A DNA stretch of 64,000 nucleotides from Tenrec ecaudatus (GCF_050624435.1 NC_134535.1:130190731-130254730); one strand, 5' to 3'. Counted from the stretch's first letter, positions 1 through 10,795 are shown. Numbers and translations are program-made. Notes: generated by a model from the sequence alone, not told the origin.

Positions 1-112
1 TAGTCACTTTATATTATTTAGCAAGCATTTTTTCATGTAGCTGCCTAATCTTTACTGACATCTCAGTGAGGTTTCCCAGTTGGAGAAAGACGTTGGGGAA
101 ACCATCTAAATC
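1..112. other. Unannotated left flank of SPIN element
   Basis: AT-rich sequence with no recognisable gene or repeat. The last eight bases serve as the imperfect target site of the adjacent SPIN transposon. Confidence 0.4.
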
Positions 113-620
113 CAGTGGTTCTCAACCTGTGGGTCGCGACCCCTTGGGGGGGGTTCAAATGACCCTTTCACAGGGGTCGCCTAAGACCATCGAAAACACA
201 TATTTCTGATGGTCTTAGGGAGGGAGACACCGCTCCTCTTATCTGACTCCAGGTGGGGCTGCCCACGTGCAGATATGCTGCTCTGGTGAGAAAGAAGCTA
301 TCTCAACCCTCCCACTGATGTTGGCTTTTTATGCAATGCTACACCATGCTTCAAGACAAAATTTCATTTATTTGTAATTAGAAATAAATATTTCATAATA
401 TATAGTTACATTTTTTTGTGATTCATCAGTATGCTTTAATTATGTTCATTTTGTAACAATGAAATTACATCCTGCATATCAGATATTTATATTGCAATTC
501 ATAACAGTAGCAAAATTACAGTTATGAAGTAGCAATGAAAATAACTTTATGGTTGGGGGTCACCACAACATGAGGAACTGTATGAAAGGGTCACGGCATT
601 AGGAAAGCTGAGAACCACTG
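113..620. mobile_element. SPIN-type hAT DNA transposon, non-autonomous (508 bp)
   Basis: The ends are the hallmark SPIN inverted repeats: CAGTGGTTCTCAACC at the left and the complement of a CAGTGGTTCTCA-like end at the right. Inside are the typical subterminal blocks: a GTGGGTCGCGACCCC-like motif, a CCCTTTCACAGGGGTCGCC-like motif, and near the right end GGGGGTCACCACAACATGAGG. No transposase reading frame survives, so this is a deletion derivative. Flanks tctaaatc and ctctaatc look like a decayed 8-bp target duplication, the length expected for hAT elements. SPINs are known for patchy distribution across tetrapods, attributed to horizontal transfer. Confidence 0.9.
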
Positions 621-1867
621 CTCTAATCCATCCCTTTCCTTCTGGACCCAATGATGCCTATGTGTTAAAGGAGCTTACACCTCCTCTAACATTCCTTGGC
701 ATCACTGAGAAGCTCTGGGAGCAGAGGCTCAGATTCCTGCTGCAGAGAGGCAGTGCACACAGACAGCTCAGAGGCTATAAAGCAGACTGGGCGCACACTT
801 CCAGAGCCCAAGTCCTGCTGGGTCCCTTATAAGACATAAGACCTTCAATAGGAGGCTTGGGCGTTGGTGTTCTCAAATAGTAAGAGCTGGTGATATTGCT
901 TCCTCAGCTCAGCCCCTCCTCTCCTGTTCCCACTCCTCTCCCAAGGGAGACATCAGAGGAATGAGGAGAGAAGGGGTCCTACCTAGTTGTCCAGACATGA
1001 CCGAGCAGGAGGCAAAGAGAAACCATGGGGATGCCATCGTTGGGGAATGGACTATCCTGGAAGCTAACTAAAGGAAGGCATGGAAGGGGAGGTTCTGGCA
1101 CAGGGTGGGGGAAAAGGATGACTTCACAGGGATATGATTTCCGGGGGAAAGTACTGTGGTTGAGTTGAAGTGACAAGATTAGACAGTGCTCTTTGGGAAA
1201 AGGAGAAGTGGCTTTCGTGGTCTCAGTTCTGGATGACTGTAAAAGGAAGCTGGCGTGCAGGGGTGCCTGCTCCCAGGCCCGATGATAGATCCAGCAACAT
1301 ATGTGGCTTGAGTGTTTCTCCAACACACACTTTCGCTTTTCTGTAAGAAGTTCCAGTGTCACTTAATTAACTAGAAAAAAAAATTTTGTAAACAGTTATA
1401 AACACTCCCATTTTATTTCAAGGTTGCTAAGTGCCGGCCATATATATATATATATATATATTTGCCTGGGGAATTTGAACTGATCCCCCCAACCAGGGCA
1501 AGGAGAGAGCTGGGCAAACTGCTTTATAAGACTTGAACAGACGTACCAGCTTGAACTTCCCATGATAACATTACATGATGGGTTTCACCTCTTACCGCCT
1601 GACTTGTTCCTCGGGGTTCAAAGACTCTCTCTAAGGCAGAGGTAGTAACCATCAGAGAAGCTGGGGAGCCTCTTTCCTTGTGTGGGGGGAGATGTCGGGA
1701 GTAAAGAAAGTGTTTAGTGCTTGCGGGTACTGGGCTGGGCACTCCATTCAGAAGGAAAGCTGTTTCTCCCTGGAGATGGCCACATGTTACTGAGCACGGT
1801 CTGTCTGTCTTTTGTATGTAGCCACACCCCTAATCCCTATGTCCCCTTCAGGGTCTGGCACATGGTC
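621..1867. other. No gene seen; unique-looking intergenic DNA
   Basis: Moderately GC-rich DNA with a short TA microsatellite inside. Short open frames on both strands show no family resemblance and no splice or promoter context. Nothing else is supported here. Confidence 0.4.
1441..1462. repeat. (TA)n microsatellite
   Basis: About ten uninterrupted TA dinucleotides. Confidence 0.95.
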
Positions 1868-1950
1868 TCACTGCCACTGAGTCAGTGCCGCTCGTAGTGA
1901 GCCTTAAGGCCAGGGCAGAACTGCCCCTGTGGGTTTCCAAGACTAACTCT
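1866..1950 (-). repeat. AfroSINE fragment (3-prime half)
   Basis: On the minus strand this carries the AfroSINE tail: a CAGAACTGCCC-type box (complement of the usual GGGCAGTTCTACTCTG block) and the complement of the ACTCAGTGGCAGTG terminal block. The tRNA-like head is missing. Confidence 0.65.
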
Positions 1951-1975
1951 TGCTGGACATCATTAAGTCCCATCT

Positions 1976-2014
1976 TTCTCCCTGGCACACGGTAGGTGCT
2001 CAGAATAGGTTGAA
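1976..2014 (+). repeat. Possible L2/MIR tail fragment
   Basis: The phrase CTGGCACACGGTAGGTGCTCA followed by a degenerate AATA-rich end resembles the ancient L2/MIR tail (CTGGCACATAGTAGGTGCTCA). It is too short to assign between the two. Confidence 0.35.
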
Positions 2015-2096
2015 AAAAGGGATGGTGTCTTGTCTCTGCTGTTTCTGACTTGCTTCGTGAACTCGTGAGCCTCTAGTTTTTAATGAAGACTTTATT

Positions 2097-2599
2097 GTTT
2101 ATGGTAGCTACATAATCTATTGTCAATTTGAGACTTAAGAGGGAAGGGGTGGAGTTTAGCCTGTCAATCAGGTCACAGTTTGACGACCTCATTTGGAGGC
2201 ACTAAAGAGATGAATAGCTCATTGGAGGGGGGACACACATACACTCCTGCGAGACATTCCTGTTGAGAAGACATTTCTGTTGAGCCCTGGAGCTGAAGGA
2301 GCCATGTGTAAAGACCCCTGTTGCTGCTTAGATGCTTCCACTGCCACTGGATCCACAAGACTTCCCACCCACTGATCTGTGATCTGCCTGCATTCAGCGT
2401 CATTGCATGTGTTGCGTGAGTCTGAAGAGGACTTTATAGATTGGTATCAGACTTATGGGCTAATATCAGACTTATGTAGTTGATCTGGACTGGGCTGGGA
2501 TGTTTTCTCAACATTCAATTGCTCTTGTATATAAAGCTCTTTCTTATCCACATATGAGTGTCTCTGGATTTGTTTCTCTAGTCTGCCAGGACTAACACA
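2097..2599 (+). mobile_element. Solo LTR, family A (copy 1), ~500 bp
   Basis: This shares its whole length with two other copies in the window: a GGTAGCTACATAATC-like start, GTGGAGTTTAGCCTGTCAATCAGG, a GTCTGAAGAGGACTTTATAG block and a GTTTCTCTAGTC...ACTAACACA end. A TATATAAAG box lies near the 3-prime end. The sister copies begin TGTGGTA, end in CTAACACA/CTAACATA and are flanked by exact 5-bp duplications, showing the repeat is an LTR. The ends recall ERVL-MaLR LTRs, but the family name is not certain. No internal viral sequence is attached. The start of this copy is slightly damaged and its target duplication is not clear. Confidence 0.75.
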
Positions 2600-2821
2600 T
2601 TGATCCTCTGCTACAAGCCCTTCCCAGGTTCTTCCTCCCAGCCATGGTGCTGGGATGGCAATGGCAAGCGGAGGAAGGATCCTGTTAAGGCTGTTGTGCT
2701 GTCCACTGCTGCTGAGTCCATTCTGGCTCACGGCTACCCCGTGCAGCGCAGAACACACAGCTGCTCTGCAGAGGCTTCTTGGCTGCGACCTTTCAGAAAC
2801 AGACCTCTCTCCACAGTTCAG

Positions 2822-2893
2822 CTAGGCGGATTCGAATCATCAACTTTGAGGTTAGCAGCTGAGCGCCAACCATTTGTGCCAACTGGCGACCCC
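2822..2893 (-). repeat. AfroSINE tRNA-like head, minus strand
   Basis: Read on the minus strand it contains the Pol III B-box-like GGTTCGA-type segment (here as ATTCGAATC) and the GCTAACCTCAAAGTTG-like block that AfroSINEs place after GCTGCTAACC. Only the head region is convincing; the body has decayed. Confidence 0.6.
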
Positions 2894-3076
2894 TGTTACG
2901 CTTCCTTCGTACAAACTGTGGTTGTTAGAAGCAAGGTTTTCACAATTTCCAGGGACAGGGTCAAAGCCTGCTCCCCATATGCGCACATGTTGGTGCAATG
3001 CATGTTTGCTGGAAGGGACACCTGGTTGGTTAGGATGCATGTAAAGCAACCGTTCCATCAATTGAGTGCTATTAAC

Positions 3077-3732
3077 TGCTAGGTTTCTAGAGTCGTTAAT
3101 ACCTTGGTTCTTGGCTTCACACAATGAAAGAATTCACACCAAAGCCCATTTTGTAATACAAATGGGTTTTTATGACGGACAGGACAAGTTTCAGGTTTTA
3201 CCGTCTCAAAGGGGTTCACAACTGGGCCCGAAAAACCATGTGGAAAAGAGCGCCCACATGTGTCGGTGTTGGGGGGATTCCGGGAGACCAGAAGCTCAAG
3301 AACCCTAGAGGCTGAGAGCATGTGGCCCAGAGGCTGTGAGCCCCAAGGATGCGCAGATGGGGCACAGGTGCATCCACTCAGGGGAAGGAGACCCGCCCCC
3401 TCCACCTGCCTCTGACCAGGGCAGAGTTAGAGGGCATCCCAGTGCATGCTCCTTGCCTTTATTCTAGCCCACCCCCTGGCTGGGGGAAGGTATGGTCGAT
3501 GGTATTAGTTGACCCCATTGGCTAAGTTAGTCCCACCTGGGTGATGTCATGAATCTGGGCCTAGTTTGGCTTGTACAGGTGTACCTCCCACCTGGCTTGG
3601 GGGCTTGGGGACAAGCATGCTCAGTTGGGGGTCTTCATAGGTGTTTAATGATTGATTTATTTCTAACCCTCTCTGGGGGCCTCTGCAGGCATGGGAGGGA
3701 CAACCCCCTGTCCCTAAGCTAGCTACCTAACA
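3077..3732 (-). mobile_element. Probable solo LTR of an endogenous retrovirus (class I-like)
   Basis: On the minus strand it starts TGTTAGGTAGCTAGC. It then has a GCCAAT (CCAAT) box, an AATAAA signal and a U5-like end containing TTTGGTGTGAATTCTTTCA and GTGTGAAGCCAAGAACC, the wording typical of gamma-type ERV LTR ends. It finishes near a CA dinucleotide. Flanks ttaac and ttac could be a damaged short target duplication. No gag, pol or env sequence is present, so this is a solo LTR. Borders are good to perhaps ten bases. Confidence 0.6.
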
Positions 3733-4710
3733 TTACTATACTACTTAAAATATAAGCCTGAATTCTAGTCCAAAGCCCCAGGTTGTGCCGGCCAGTAAAG
3801 GAAAGGTTAGATCGGGATAGGACAGACTCCAATGAGGCTCGATTCTGAACTAATGAGTTATTTGTGTTTCTCTCAACCCCCTTACCTGGGGAGCTCAGGG
3901 AAGAGGATGCTCTGGTTTAGACATCATTAGGACTTGTGTAATGAAATCTTTTTCTTGTCTTAAAATGAAATGTTTTCATAGTATTCATTTAGCAATGACT
4001 CGCTGTTCTATGACTCCTGAGGTGAAGAAGAAACTTTCCTATATGAGAATTCAATGCTCTGATTGGGTAAGCTAATCGTGTTTGAATTCATTCAGGCCTT
4101 TCCCCAGAGTTGATTGAGTATCTCCCCGACATTCAGATGGTACTCCACAGGGGAGCAAGAGCTGGGAGGGAGTAGGGGAGTCAAGACTCTTAAGTCAATA
4201 GCAACATCATTCAACAGCGCACCACATTCAAGTGCCACGAGGCATTATCATGATTAAGTGTCAGATAAAGAGACAGACACCCGAATGCACAAGACACTGA
4301 ACTTGGAGAGATTAGGAAGCATTTCCTGAAAGAGCACTAGCCGTGGGGCCTTAAGGGAAAAGTAAGATCTGGCTGAGGGAGTGGCGGGGGTCGGGGGCTG
4401 GGGGTGGATCATCCGTTTTAGGGAAGTGACCTTAACAAAAAAGCCGGAGCTGCTTATGCACACAGCACATTCAGGAAGAGACCCAATGGAACAGAGAGAT
4501 GCTTTGTACCTGGGGAAGTGTAGGAGATCCATTGGGATAAAATCTTGGGGCTGGATAATGTTGGAACATAATGCCACCCTAAGGAGAGGATTAAAATGCA
4601 AGAAAAATCCTGTAAAAGTTCATAAGAAAATATTAGAGACTACTGGAGATATGGAACATGGGCCCTCAGACCAAGAAAGCCTGTGTGAGTTTATTTGCTT
4701 CCAAAGCCGG
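3733..4710. other. No gene seen
   Basis: Unique-looking DNA. A 185-codon open frame on the + strand begins here and runs into the following MIR. It lacks family resemblance and crosses a SINE, so it is not annotated as a gene. Confidence 0.4.
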
Positions 4711-4806
4711 ATTTTACAGATGGGGAAATCTAGGCTGAAACAAAACCCATGCCTGCTCGTGCTCACCCTGCTAGTAAGTGGGCAAGGCCAGAGTTGGAAA
4801 CCGGGT
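4711..4806 (-). repeat. MIR SINE fragment
   Basis: ATTTTACAGATGGGGAAA followed by a CTAGTAAGTGG block is the complement of the ancient mammalian MIR core (TTTCCTCATCTGTAAAAT), so the element lies on the minus strand. Confidence 0.6.
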
Positions 4807-5950
4807 GGTGTTCTTCCCAGCCCCCTTAATAAATTCAAATCTCCCGACTTAGACAAATCACACCCCAGGTTGTTCAAAGAACTCCCAGAACCACTGTCAA
4901 TAACCTTTGAAAAGCACGGGGAAGGGGAGGGCTGTTGACAGACAAGAGAAGGACAAAGTTGCCCCGAGTCTCAAAAAGGGGAGAAGGGGCATATTATGAA
5001 AACTATAAGGCCGTCAGCTCGACAATTACCCCTGGCAGAGTTCTAGAACCGAATTTTAAAAAGCTATTTACTGCACAAACATTATTATAATAATAGAAAC
5101 GAAGGGGGAAATAACCTACAATTTCACCACTTTAACCCATCAACTGAACAGATTATTAAGTACCCTTTGTAAGTCTTTAGAAAAGCAAGGATCACGCAGA
5201 GCCAATCCCAAACCTCCGAAAACAAAACGTGTCTTCGTGTTAGTCCCTCTTTGATAAGGACATTAGACGAGTAGAAAGAAGCGGCATCACAACCATGCCT
5301 GCTTTCAGCCTGGCGCTTGATACGATTTGTCATAATCACCTTATGGATAAGACACGAACTGGCCAACAGCCAGCGGATTTAACCAAATCTGGGGCAACAA
5401 CTCTACCTAAGGAAAGCTGGGTCGTACATCTGGAACGGCCTGAAAGGACACCAGGGAGAGGGGGCCTGGAGATCTCTCTTTCCCATTATTCCGAGAATAA
5501 TTTTGTCGGCATCTTACAGGAGATACGTATTAGATCTTCATAAGACAGGAGCAAGGAGGGATAGGAAGGATTAGCAAAGAATATTAATAATAGCAACAAA
5601 CCCTTCTTAGGCATACATGATGGCCATGGACTGAATACCCCTTTTCAACAAAATGGGCACATTTAAATTCTGTCACCCTAGAAGGCAGTCAGGGATATGA
5701 TCAGTCACCACATCAGAGATAATCAATTGATGTTTTAACGAACTAAGCCACTTGCACCGGATGACGCAGTTTGTGAGAAGAGGTACAAAAATTTGAATAT
5801 AGGCGTATTTGGCACCCAAATGATTCTAAATAATTTGGGGAGACCACAGTATTCAGATTAAGCCTACACATTAGGGCTTAAGACATGCCTTTTCATTTTA
5901 AAATTCAAGGGCACCTACAAGAGCTGATCCAACAGGTCTCTGAGAACGAC
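4807..5950. other. No gene seen
   Basis: AT-moderate DNA without recognised repeats or exons. A weak ATGGACTGAATACCCC phrase near the right end could belong to an ancient LTR but is too degraded to call. Confidence 0.35.
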
Positions 5951-6374
5951 CTGGGCATTTCAGTCGACAATGAGTTACAATAGGTAACACGTTGAGCTGC
6001 TAACCACAAGGTGAGCAAATCAAAACCACCAGCTGCTCCTCAGGGGAAAGATGAGGCTTTCTACTCCGATAAAGAGTTACAACAGCGGTTCTCAACCTGT
6101 GGGTCACGACCAATTTGGGGATCGAGCAACCCTTTCACAGGGGTCACCCCATCCGATTCATAGCAGTAGCAAAATGAAAGTTATGAGGTAGCAACGAAAA
6201 TAATTTTATTATTGGGGGGGGGGTCACAACAACACGAGGAACTGTATTAAAGGGTCGGTGCATTAGGAAGGTTGTGAACCACTGAATTACAGTCTAGGAA
6301 GCAGACAGGGCAGGTCTACCCTGTCCTGGGGTCGCCATGAGGCCAAACTGACTCCATGGCAGTGAGTTTGGTTT
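5951..6374 (+). repeat. AfroSINE interrupted by a SPIN transposon
   Basis: The left part holds the tRNA-like head (GCTGCTAACCACAAGG) and AAAGATGAGGCTTTCTACTC, ending in AAAGAGTTACA. The right part resumes with ATTACAGTCTAGGAAGC, CTGTCCTGGGGTCGCCATGAGG and the terminal GGCAGTGAGTTTGGTTT. Joining the two would give an ordinary AfroSINE of about 220 bp, so the SINE was in place before the SPIN arrived. Confidence 0.85.
6083..6284. mobile_element. SPIN-type hAT MITE (202 bp) nested in AfroSINE
   Basis: It has the same termini as the larger SPIN at the left of the window: CAGCGGTTCTCAACCTGTGGG at the left and GTTGTGAACCACTG at the right. The internal blocks CCTTTCACAGGGGTCACC, a poly-G run and TCACAACAACACGAGGAACTG are also shared. 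Most of the interior is deleted. The 8-bp flanks agttacaa and aattacag agree at six of eight positions, consistent with a hAT target duplication inside the SINE. Confidence 0.9.
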
Positions 6375-7260
6375 ACAGGTTACCAAGAGAAAACAGCGTG
6401 ACCTTGTTGTGAAGAAAGTTTACAAAATTGGGTCCTATGCATAGAAGCGTAGTGTTTAAATCAAAGCAACTAACGTCCTGCTGTCTGTGACCAGAATCCG
6501 CTTTAAGACACAGCAGGGAAAGTCGCCAAGGTTGATCTAGCAACCATGTCTCAGTTAGTCAGACAATGACCAGGGGAGAAGAGGTGATGGGAGGAGACTG
6601 GCGGGGATCCTAAACACAAAGGTGGAGACAGAGCAGACAGGCTCCTGCCCACCCCTCCCCAGCACGAAGGAAAGTAAAGGGCAGAATAAGACACATTCCC
6701 TTGTCAACCAACGGAAGAGACCAGAGACACTGGAGATAATGACATGGCTGGGGGAAGAAAGAAGGGATGTTCACACACTCCCCCCCCCCCCCACAATAAC
6801 TGAATAGACCCTTGAGTCTGGCCTCTGAGACAGGAGCACAGCGTGAAGTCTGGGGTGCAGGAATCTGCAGACCTGAAAGGAGGAGGGACACTGAGAGGAC
6901 CAGCCAATAGAAAAAGACCCTCCAGAAAGCCAGCCTTTGGTGGGAGGGTCGCCACTAGCCAATACAAGGTCCAGCACTACATTTTGCCCGGCCTTTTAGA
7001 CCCACTTCTTTTTTCATAGGCTCCCCCTTCAACAAGGGGTTACTCTGTATCCCAGCTTTCTGTTCCAACCTTTTCTCTGACTCTTGTCTGAAGGTTGTCC
7101 CTCACCGGAAATCTTTGAGGACAAGGACCGAGGAGGAGTGGAGAGGCTTGAAGCCCCGAGTGGCCTCCTGCTAACAGCGCCATCTGAAGAGAGGCGGCTG
7201 GGCAGGCCTAAGACACCAGCGTTTAAGGAGCAGTCACCGTAAAGAGAAGGCCGTTTCATT
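6375..7260. other. No gene seen; includes C-run
   Basis: Contains a 13-base C homopolymer and short open frames on both strands without recognisable domains. CpG frequency begins to rise toward the right end. Confidence 0.4.
6780..6792. repeat. Poly-C tract
   Basis: Uninterrupted run of C residues; prone to sequencing length error. Confidence 0.9.
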
Positions 7261-7680
7261 CTACAATCCTCAGAACAGCGCAACCTCGGTGAGTGAGTAG
7301 CAGCGACAGAGAGCCGCACCTGGGATCAATCGGAAGGGCTGTGTGACCCCTGGAATCGCGTGGACAGGTAATGGATCGAAGAGCCGTGACACAAATAAGT
7401 ACACGTACACCCGTGTTAATCATAGTATTCATTTCTCGTGGTCGACAAAAGACGGAAACGACCCCCGTGTCCATCCATGAACGAATGAATCCGCTCTGGA
7501 GCGCACACTGACTGTGCGGCACTGAAGAACGAGGGTTCCTCTCTGAACCACCTCATAACGCGGACGGCACTGGGGCACGAAGGTCGTGCTGCGTTAAGAT
7601 TAGCCGGCCACAAAAGGATGACTACTGTATGTGACCACTGAAAGTGAAGAAACGTTGCCCACGCGGAAAGACGCATTCGT
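7261..7680. promoter_or_regulatory. CpG-dense patch over an L1 relic
   Basis: I count 33 CpG dinucleotides in about 420 bp at roughly 50 percent GC, near or above the number expected by chance. The surrounding DNA is CpG-depleted. There is no obvious exon, Kozak start or splice donor. The right two thirds align with the 3-prime end of an L1, so this is not a typical gene-promoter island. It could be an unmethylated regulatory element or the result of GC-biased conversion. Confidence 0.5.
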
Positions 7681-7705
7681 TGATGGTGACAAAGATGAAA
7701 GGAGG
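7418..7705 (+). mobile_element. Old L1 3-prime end, + strand
   Basis: GACAAAAGACGGAAACGACCCCCGTG matches the L1 phrase in which AAAAGATGGAAACAACCC is followed by a TGTCCATC... block. It is followed by CATGAACGAATGAATCCG and CCACAAAAGGATGACTACTGTATG, the equivalents of the usual L1 end region (tgaatgaat..., cacaaaaggacaaatactgtatg). Ancient and truncated, with unusually many CpGs where L1 consensus has CA or TG. Confidence 0.65.
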
Positions 7706-8066
7706 CGAGAGGGTCAATGGCTAACTAGAGGATGCACGTGCATTGACCTGGGGGAAGACGGGGTCCTTCTGCCATAAGGAGAGGTCAGCAGAACATGTCC
7801 AAGACAAAGAAGACACGGGGAGGGGCTTGAGAGCAAGAGGCAGCAAAGTCAAATACTCTGGCAGGTGCGGTCCTACAGGAACAGTAAGAACTCCCAGTGA
7901 TCTATCAGTGGACACGACTGGAAGCAGGAGCTGAGAAGACCTGGGCAGCCGCGTGGGGGTCTCTCCATCACGACTACCTCCAGGTTTGGTGCAGGATGGT
8001 TCTACGTACATCCCAGGAGACAGTAGAACATACAAGGAGCAAAGGCTGTCAATCTTTCTCTCTCTC
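7706..8066. other. No gene seen
   Basis: Short stretch of mixed-composition DNA; overlapping short open frames on both strands have no recognisable content. Confidence 0.4.
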
Positions 8067-8182
8067 TTTTTTTTAAAAACATTTTATTAGGGGCTCATAC
8101 AACTCTTATCACAGTCCATACATATACATGCATCAATTGTATAAAGCACATCTGTACATTCTTTGCCCAAATCATTTTCTTT
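8067..8182 (-). mobile_element. Young L1 3-prime tail, strongly 5-prime truncated (copy 1)
   Basis: Read on the minus strand it ends ...CTAATAAAATGTTTTT, that is an AATAAA signal and A-tail. The + strand phrase ATTTTATTAGGGGCTCATACAACTC is shared with six other copies in the window. Only about 115 bp were retained, the usual outcome of target-primed reverse transcription. T-rich flanks may be the target duplication. Confidence 0.8.
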
Positions 8183-9217
8183 TTTTTCCTCCTCTTTTCT
8201 TTTTTTACATTTTATTAGGGATAGGTAAAACACTTGCCAAGTTAATTACCTTTGCTGTGCTATGATTAGTGGAGCAGCACTTTCCTTATTTTTATTGATT
8301 GGGGTTTAAGACATCGTTCGTACCGTTGTCGACAGTTCAGTCACCTGCAGTAGAACTGCTCAAGTGCTAACACAACCAGTCTTCAGACACATTCTTTTTC
8401 TTAACCATCTTCTTAGCCAACGTCAAACGCCTGGAGGGAATGAGTCCCTGGGCTTGGGGACCATGATGTGATGGGCTATCTCGGTCATTTGGCATAAAAA
8501 TGTCCTACATCCTGTGGGGAGCAGAGCAAGGAATGGGGTGTTTAACGTGTTTCTTTCATTTTTTTTTTTGAGTAGCCCTCTAAAGAGGCAAATATCAGTT
8601 TCTCCCCTTCACAAAGGAGTGTGAAGAAACTCAACCACAACTCACAGAGACAATTAGTCCAAAGGACATATGACCCCTGCAAACCTTCACAGCTGCCAGG
8701 CCAGAAGCACTCTGATACTGGCTGGCTCCCACCACCTGCCTCTCCAGCGGCTATCGTAATGGACAGTTCTGGAAGAGTACTCCTCCAAACTGAAAAAAAT
8801 GGAACAAAATCCAACATGGTAAAACTCTCGAGATTTATTGATCTGATGGAGACGGATAGACACGTTGAGGCTGTGGCCCTGAGACATACTTCATTCAAGC
8901 CTGGGCCGGGAGCCATTCTTGTGGGGATCAGCTAGCTCCCAGGCAAAGGATAGTCAGGCCTGAGAAGTGATCACCAGCACCAGACAGGAGCACCCTCCTC
9001 AGGACGATCGGCCTTAGAGGCTAAAAGGGCAGCCTTTGCCCCCAACCAAGATGAGGGTGAAAGAAAGGGCGGAAAAGAGGGCCAAATAGAGAGGAGGCAC
9101 CCAGGGAGGAAATGGAAAAGGTGCAACAAAAGTCCCCAAGCAAGAAGCGTCTGAAAGATGGAATGGAAAACGAATTTGCTTTGTAAACTTTTACTCGGAC
9201 CACAATAAAAAGTTTGA

Positions 9218-9220
<3 letters not shown>
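8183..9220. other. No gene seen
   Basis: Mixed-composition DNA with open frames up to 124 codons on the minus strand and 104 on the plus strand. None has recognisable domains or exon borders. Confidence 0.4.

Positions 9221-9271
<51 letters not shown>
9221..9271. repeat. (CA)25 microsatellite
   Basis: About 25 perfect CA repeats; probably length-polymorphic. It creates spurious Thr-His and Val-Cys open frames. Confidence 0.98.
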
Positions 9272-9272
<1 letters not shown>

Positions 9273-10182
9273 GGGCTGTTTCCTTGAACGATCAGCTAGC
9301 TGTTACTACAAACAGACACGGGTTACAGGGCCACTTGGCAACGTGGATGGCATTTTGGAAAAAAATCTAGGGAGACCGCTATTTCTTTCTGCTCCTTACA
9401 ATATTTGGACTGGAAACAAAACCAAACCAAAGAAACCTCTCCTGACATAATGCCCCTGCATCATTCAGGTAGCTCTTCCCCAAGATCCTTGCCGGACACA
9501 GGGGGGTTTTAGTCCATTTCCCAGGGTGAAGTCCAGGAGGCTGACCCTGAAAGGAATCCTCTCAGGACGAATCTGAGGGGGGAGGAAGGTAGAGGCCAGG
9601 TAGCTTCTTTGTAAATATAAAATTCAAAGGTTTAATTTAGTTGGTGAAATATTTCAAAGAGTGAATGATGGATCAATTAGTACATTAAATATTCTTCAAA
9701 TAAATACACATCAATTAAAAAAAAAACTGAACCATTTGGATTGGGCCAATCCGTCATTTCATTTGAGCTGGCTGGCTGGTTCCCTGTCAGCATTCTCTGC
9801 CTACAGAAGGACCATCTAGGATCAGAAGGAGGAAGTTTTGAGACTTATCACCTTTGAAGGTAATGTGCAACTGACCCTCCTGGCTACTGACCAGAGTTAA
9901 AGAATTTAGATGCATGACCCTGCTTTCTGTCCATCTCAGACATTTGGCCAATTTCGGGTAAAGCGGAACAATGAGGTCATTGCCACTTCACAAAAAACCC
10001 GTTGGAAACGTCTTTGACGAAACGGGTCGTGTCTACACGGAAACAAAGGCATTCTTTGGCTTATTAGAAAGTTTATGCTCGCTTAAAAAAAAAAAATCAG
10101 GATCTCTCTTGCTTGTGTGTCAGCGCCATCTAGTGCTATTGGTGAGCACATTTCACCCGCCAAGGATTGAAAAAGAGAAACT
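9272..10182. other. No gene seen
   Basis: AT-moderate DNA with an A-run and no recognised repeat; short open frames only. Confidence 0.4.
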
Positions 10183-10795
10183 CCTTTAAATCCTCACAAT
10201 TGGACCAGTAGGCAACATCATGACAAATGGAGAAAAGGTTGAAATGGTCAAGGACTTCATCTTGCGTGGCTCCACCATCACTGCTCGTGGAAGCAGCAGT
10301 CAGGAGCTCAGAAGACATGTTGCCTTAGGTCAGCCTGGCGCACAGGACCTGTGGAGAGCGTTGAAAAGGGAGGCGGTCACTTTGAAAGCTAAGGGACGCC
10401 TGTCCCAAGGCACCTCATAGGCATGTGGAAGGCGGACATGGAATAAGGATGGCAGGAGATGAATCGTGCGGTTGAACTGTGGCGCTGGAGGAGAATCTGG
10501 ATAGTCCTGTGGAAGGCCAAGGTCAACCCGACCTGTCTGGGAGGAAGTAGGGTCCAGAGTGCTCCTTAGGGTCAAGGAGGGGGAGACACCCATCCCTGGA
10601 GAAGGACTCCGTCATGATCAAGTACAAGGGCAGTGTCACAGAGGAAGGCCCTCAAGGAGATGGATGGACACAGCGGCTACACCCATGGGCTCAGGCAGAG
10701 GAACCATGGTGAGAGGGGACAGGACCGGGCAATGCTTTGTTCTGTGGTGCACGGGGTTGCGATGGGTCAGCACCCACACAGTGGCACCCAATGAC
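10183..10795 (+). mobile_element. RTE (BovB-like) retrotransposon, 3-prime fragment
   Basis: Begins at ATCCTCACAATTGGACCAGTA and runs through ATGGAGAAAAGGTTGAA, TCAAGGACTTCATCTTGC, GGAAGCAGCAGTCAGGAG and AAAGCTAAGGGACGCCTG. It ends with GGACCGGGCAATGCTTTGTTCTG, GGTTGCGATGGGTCAG and a degraded GGCACCCAA tail. This is the region downstream of the reverse-transcriptase catalytic motif to the 3-prime end. It is richer in G and C than the other RTE copies here, and frameshifted. Confidence 0.8.

Noticed and set aside
2600-3082. 160-codon plus-strand open frame
   Set aside because: Runs from an LTR border through an AfroSINE head into an ERV LTR; assembled from repeats.
4381-4938. 185-codon plus-strand open frame
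   Set aside because: Crosses a MIR fragment, resembles no protein family and has no splice or promoter context.
8971-9450. Open frames rich in Val-Cys or Thr-His
   Set aside because: Artefacts of the CA microsatellite.
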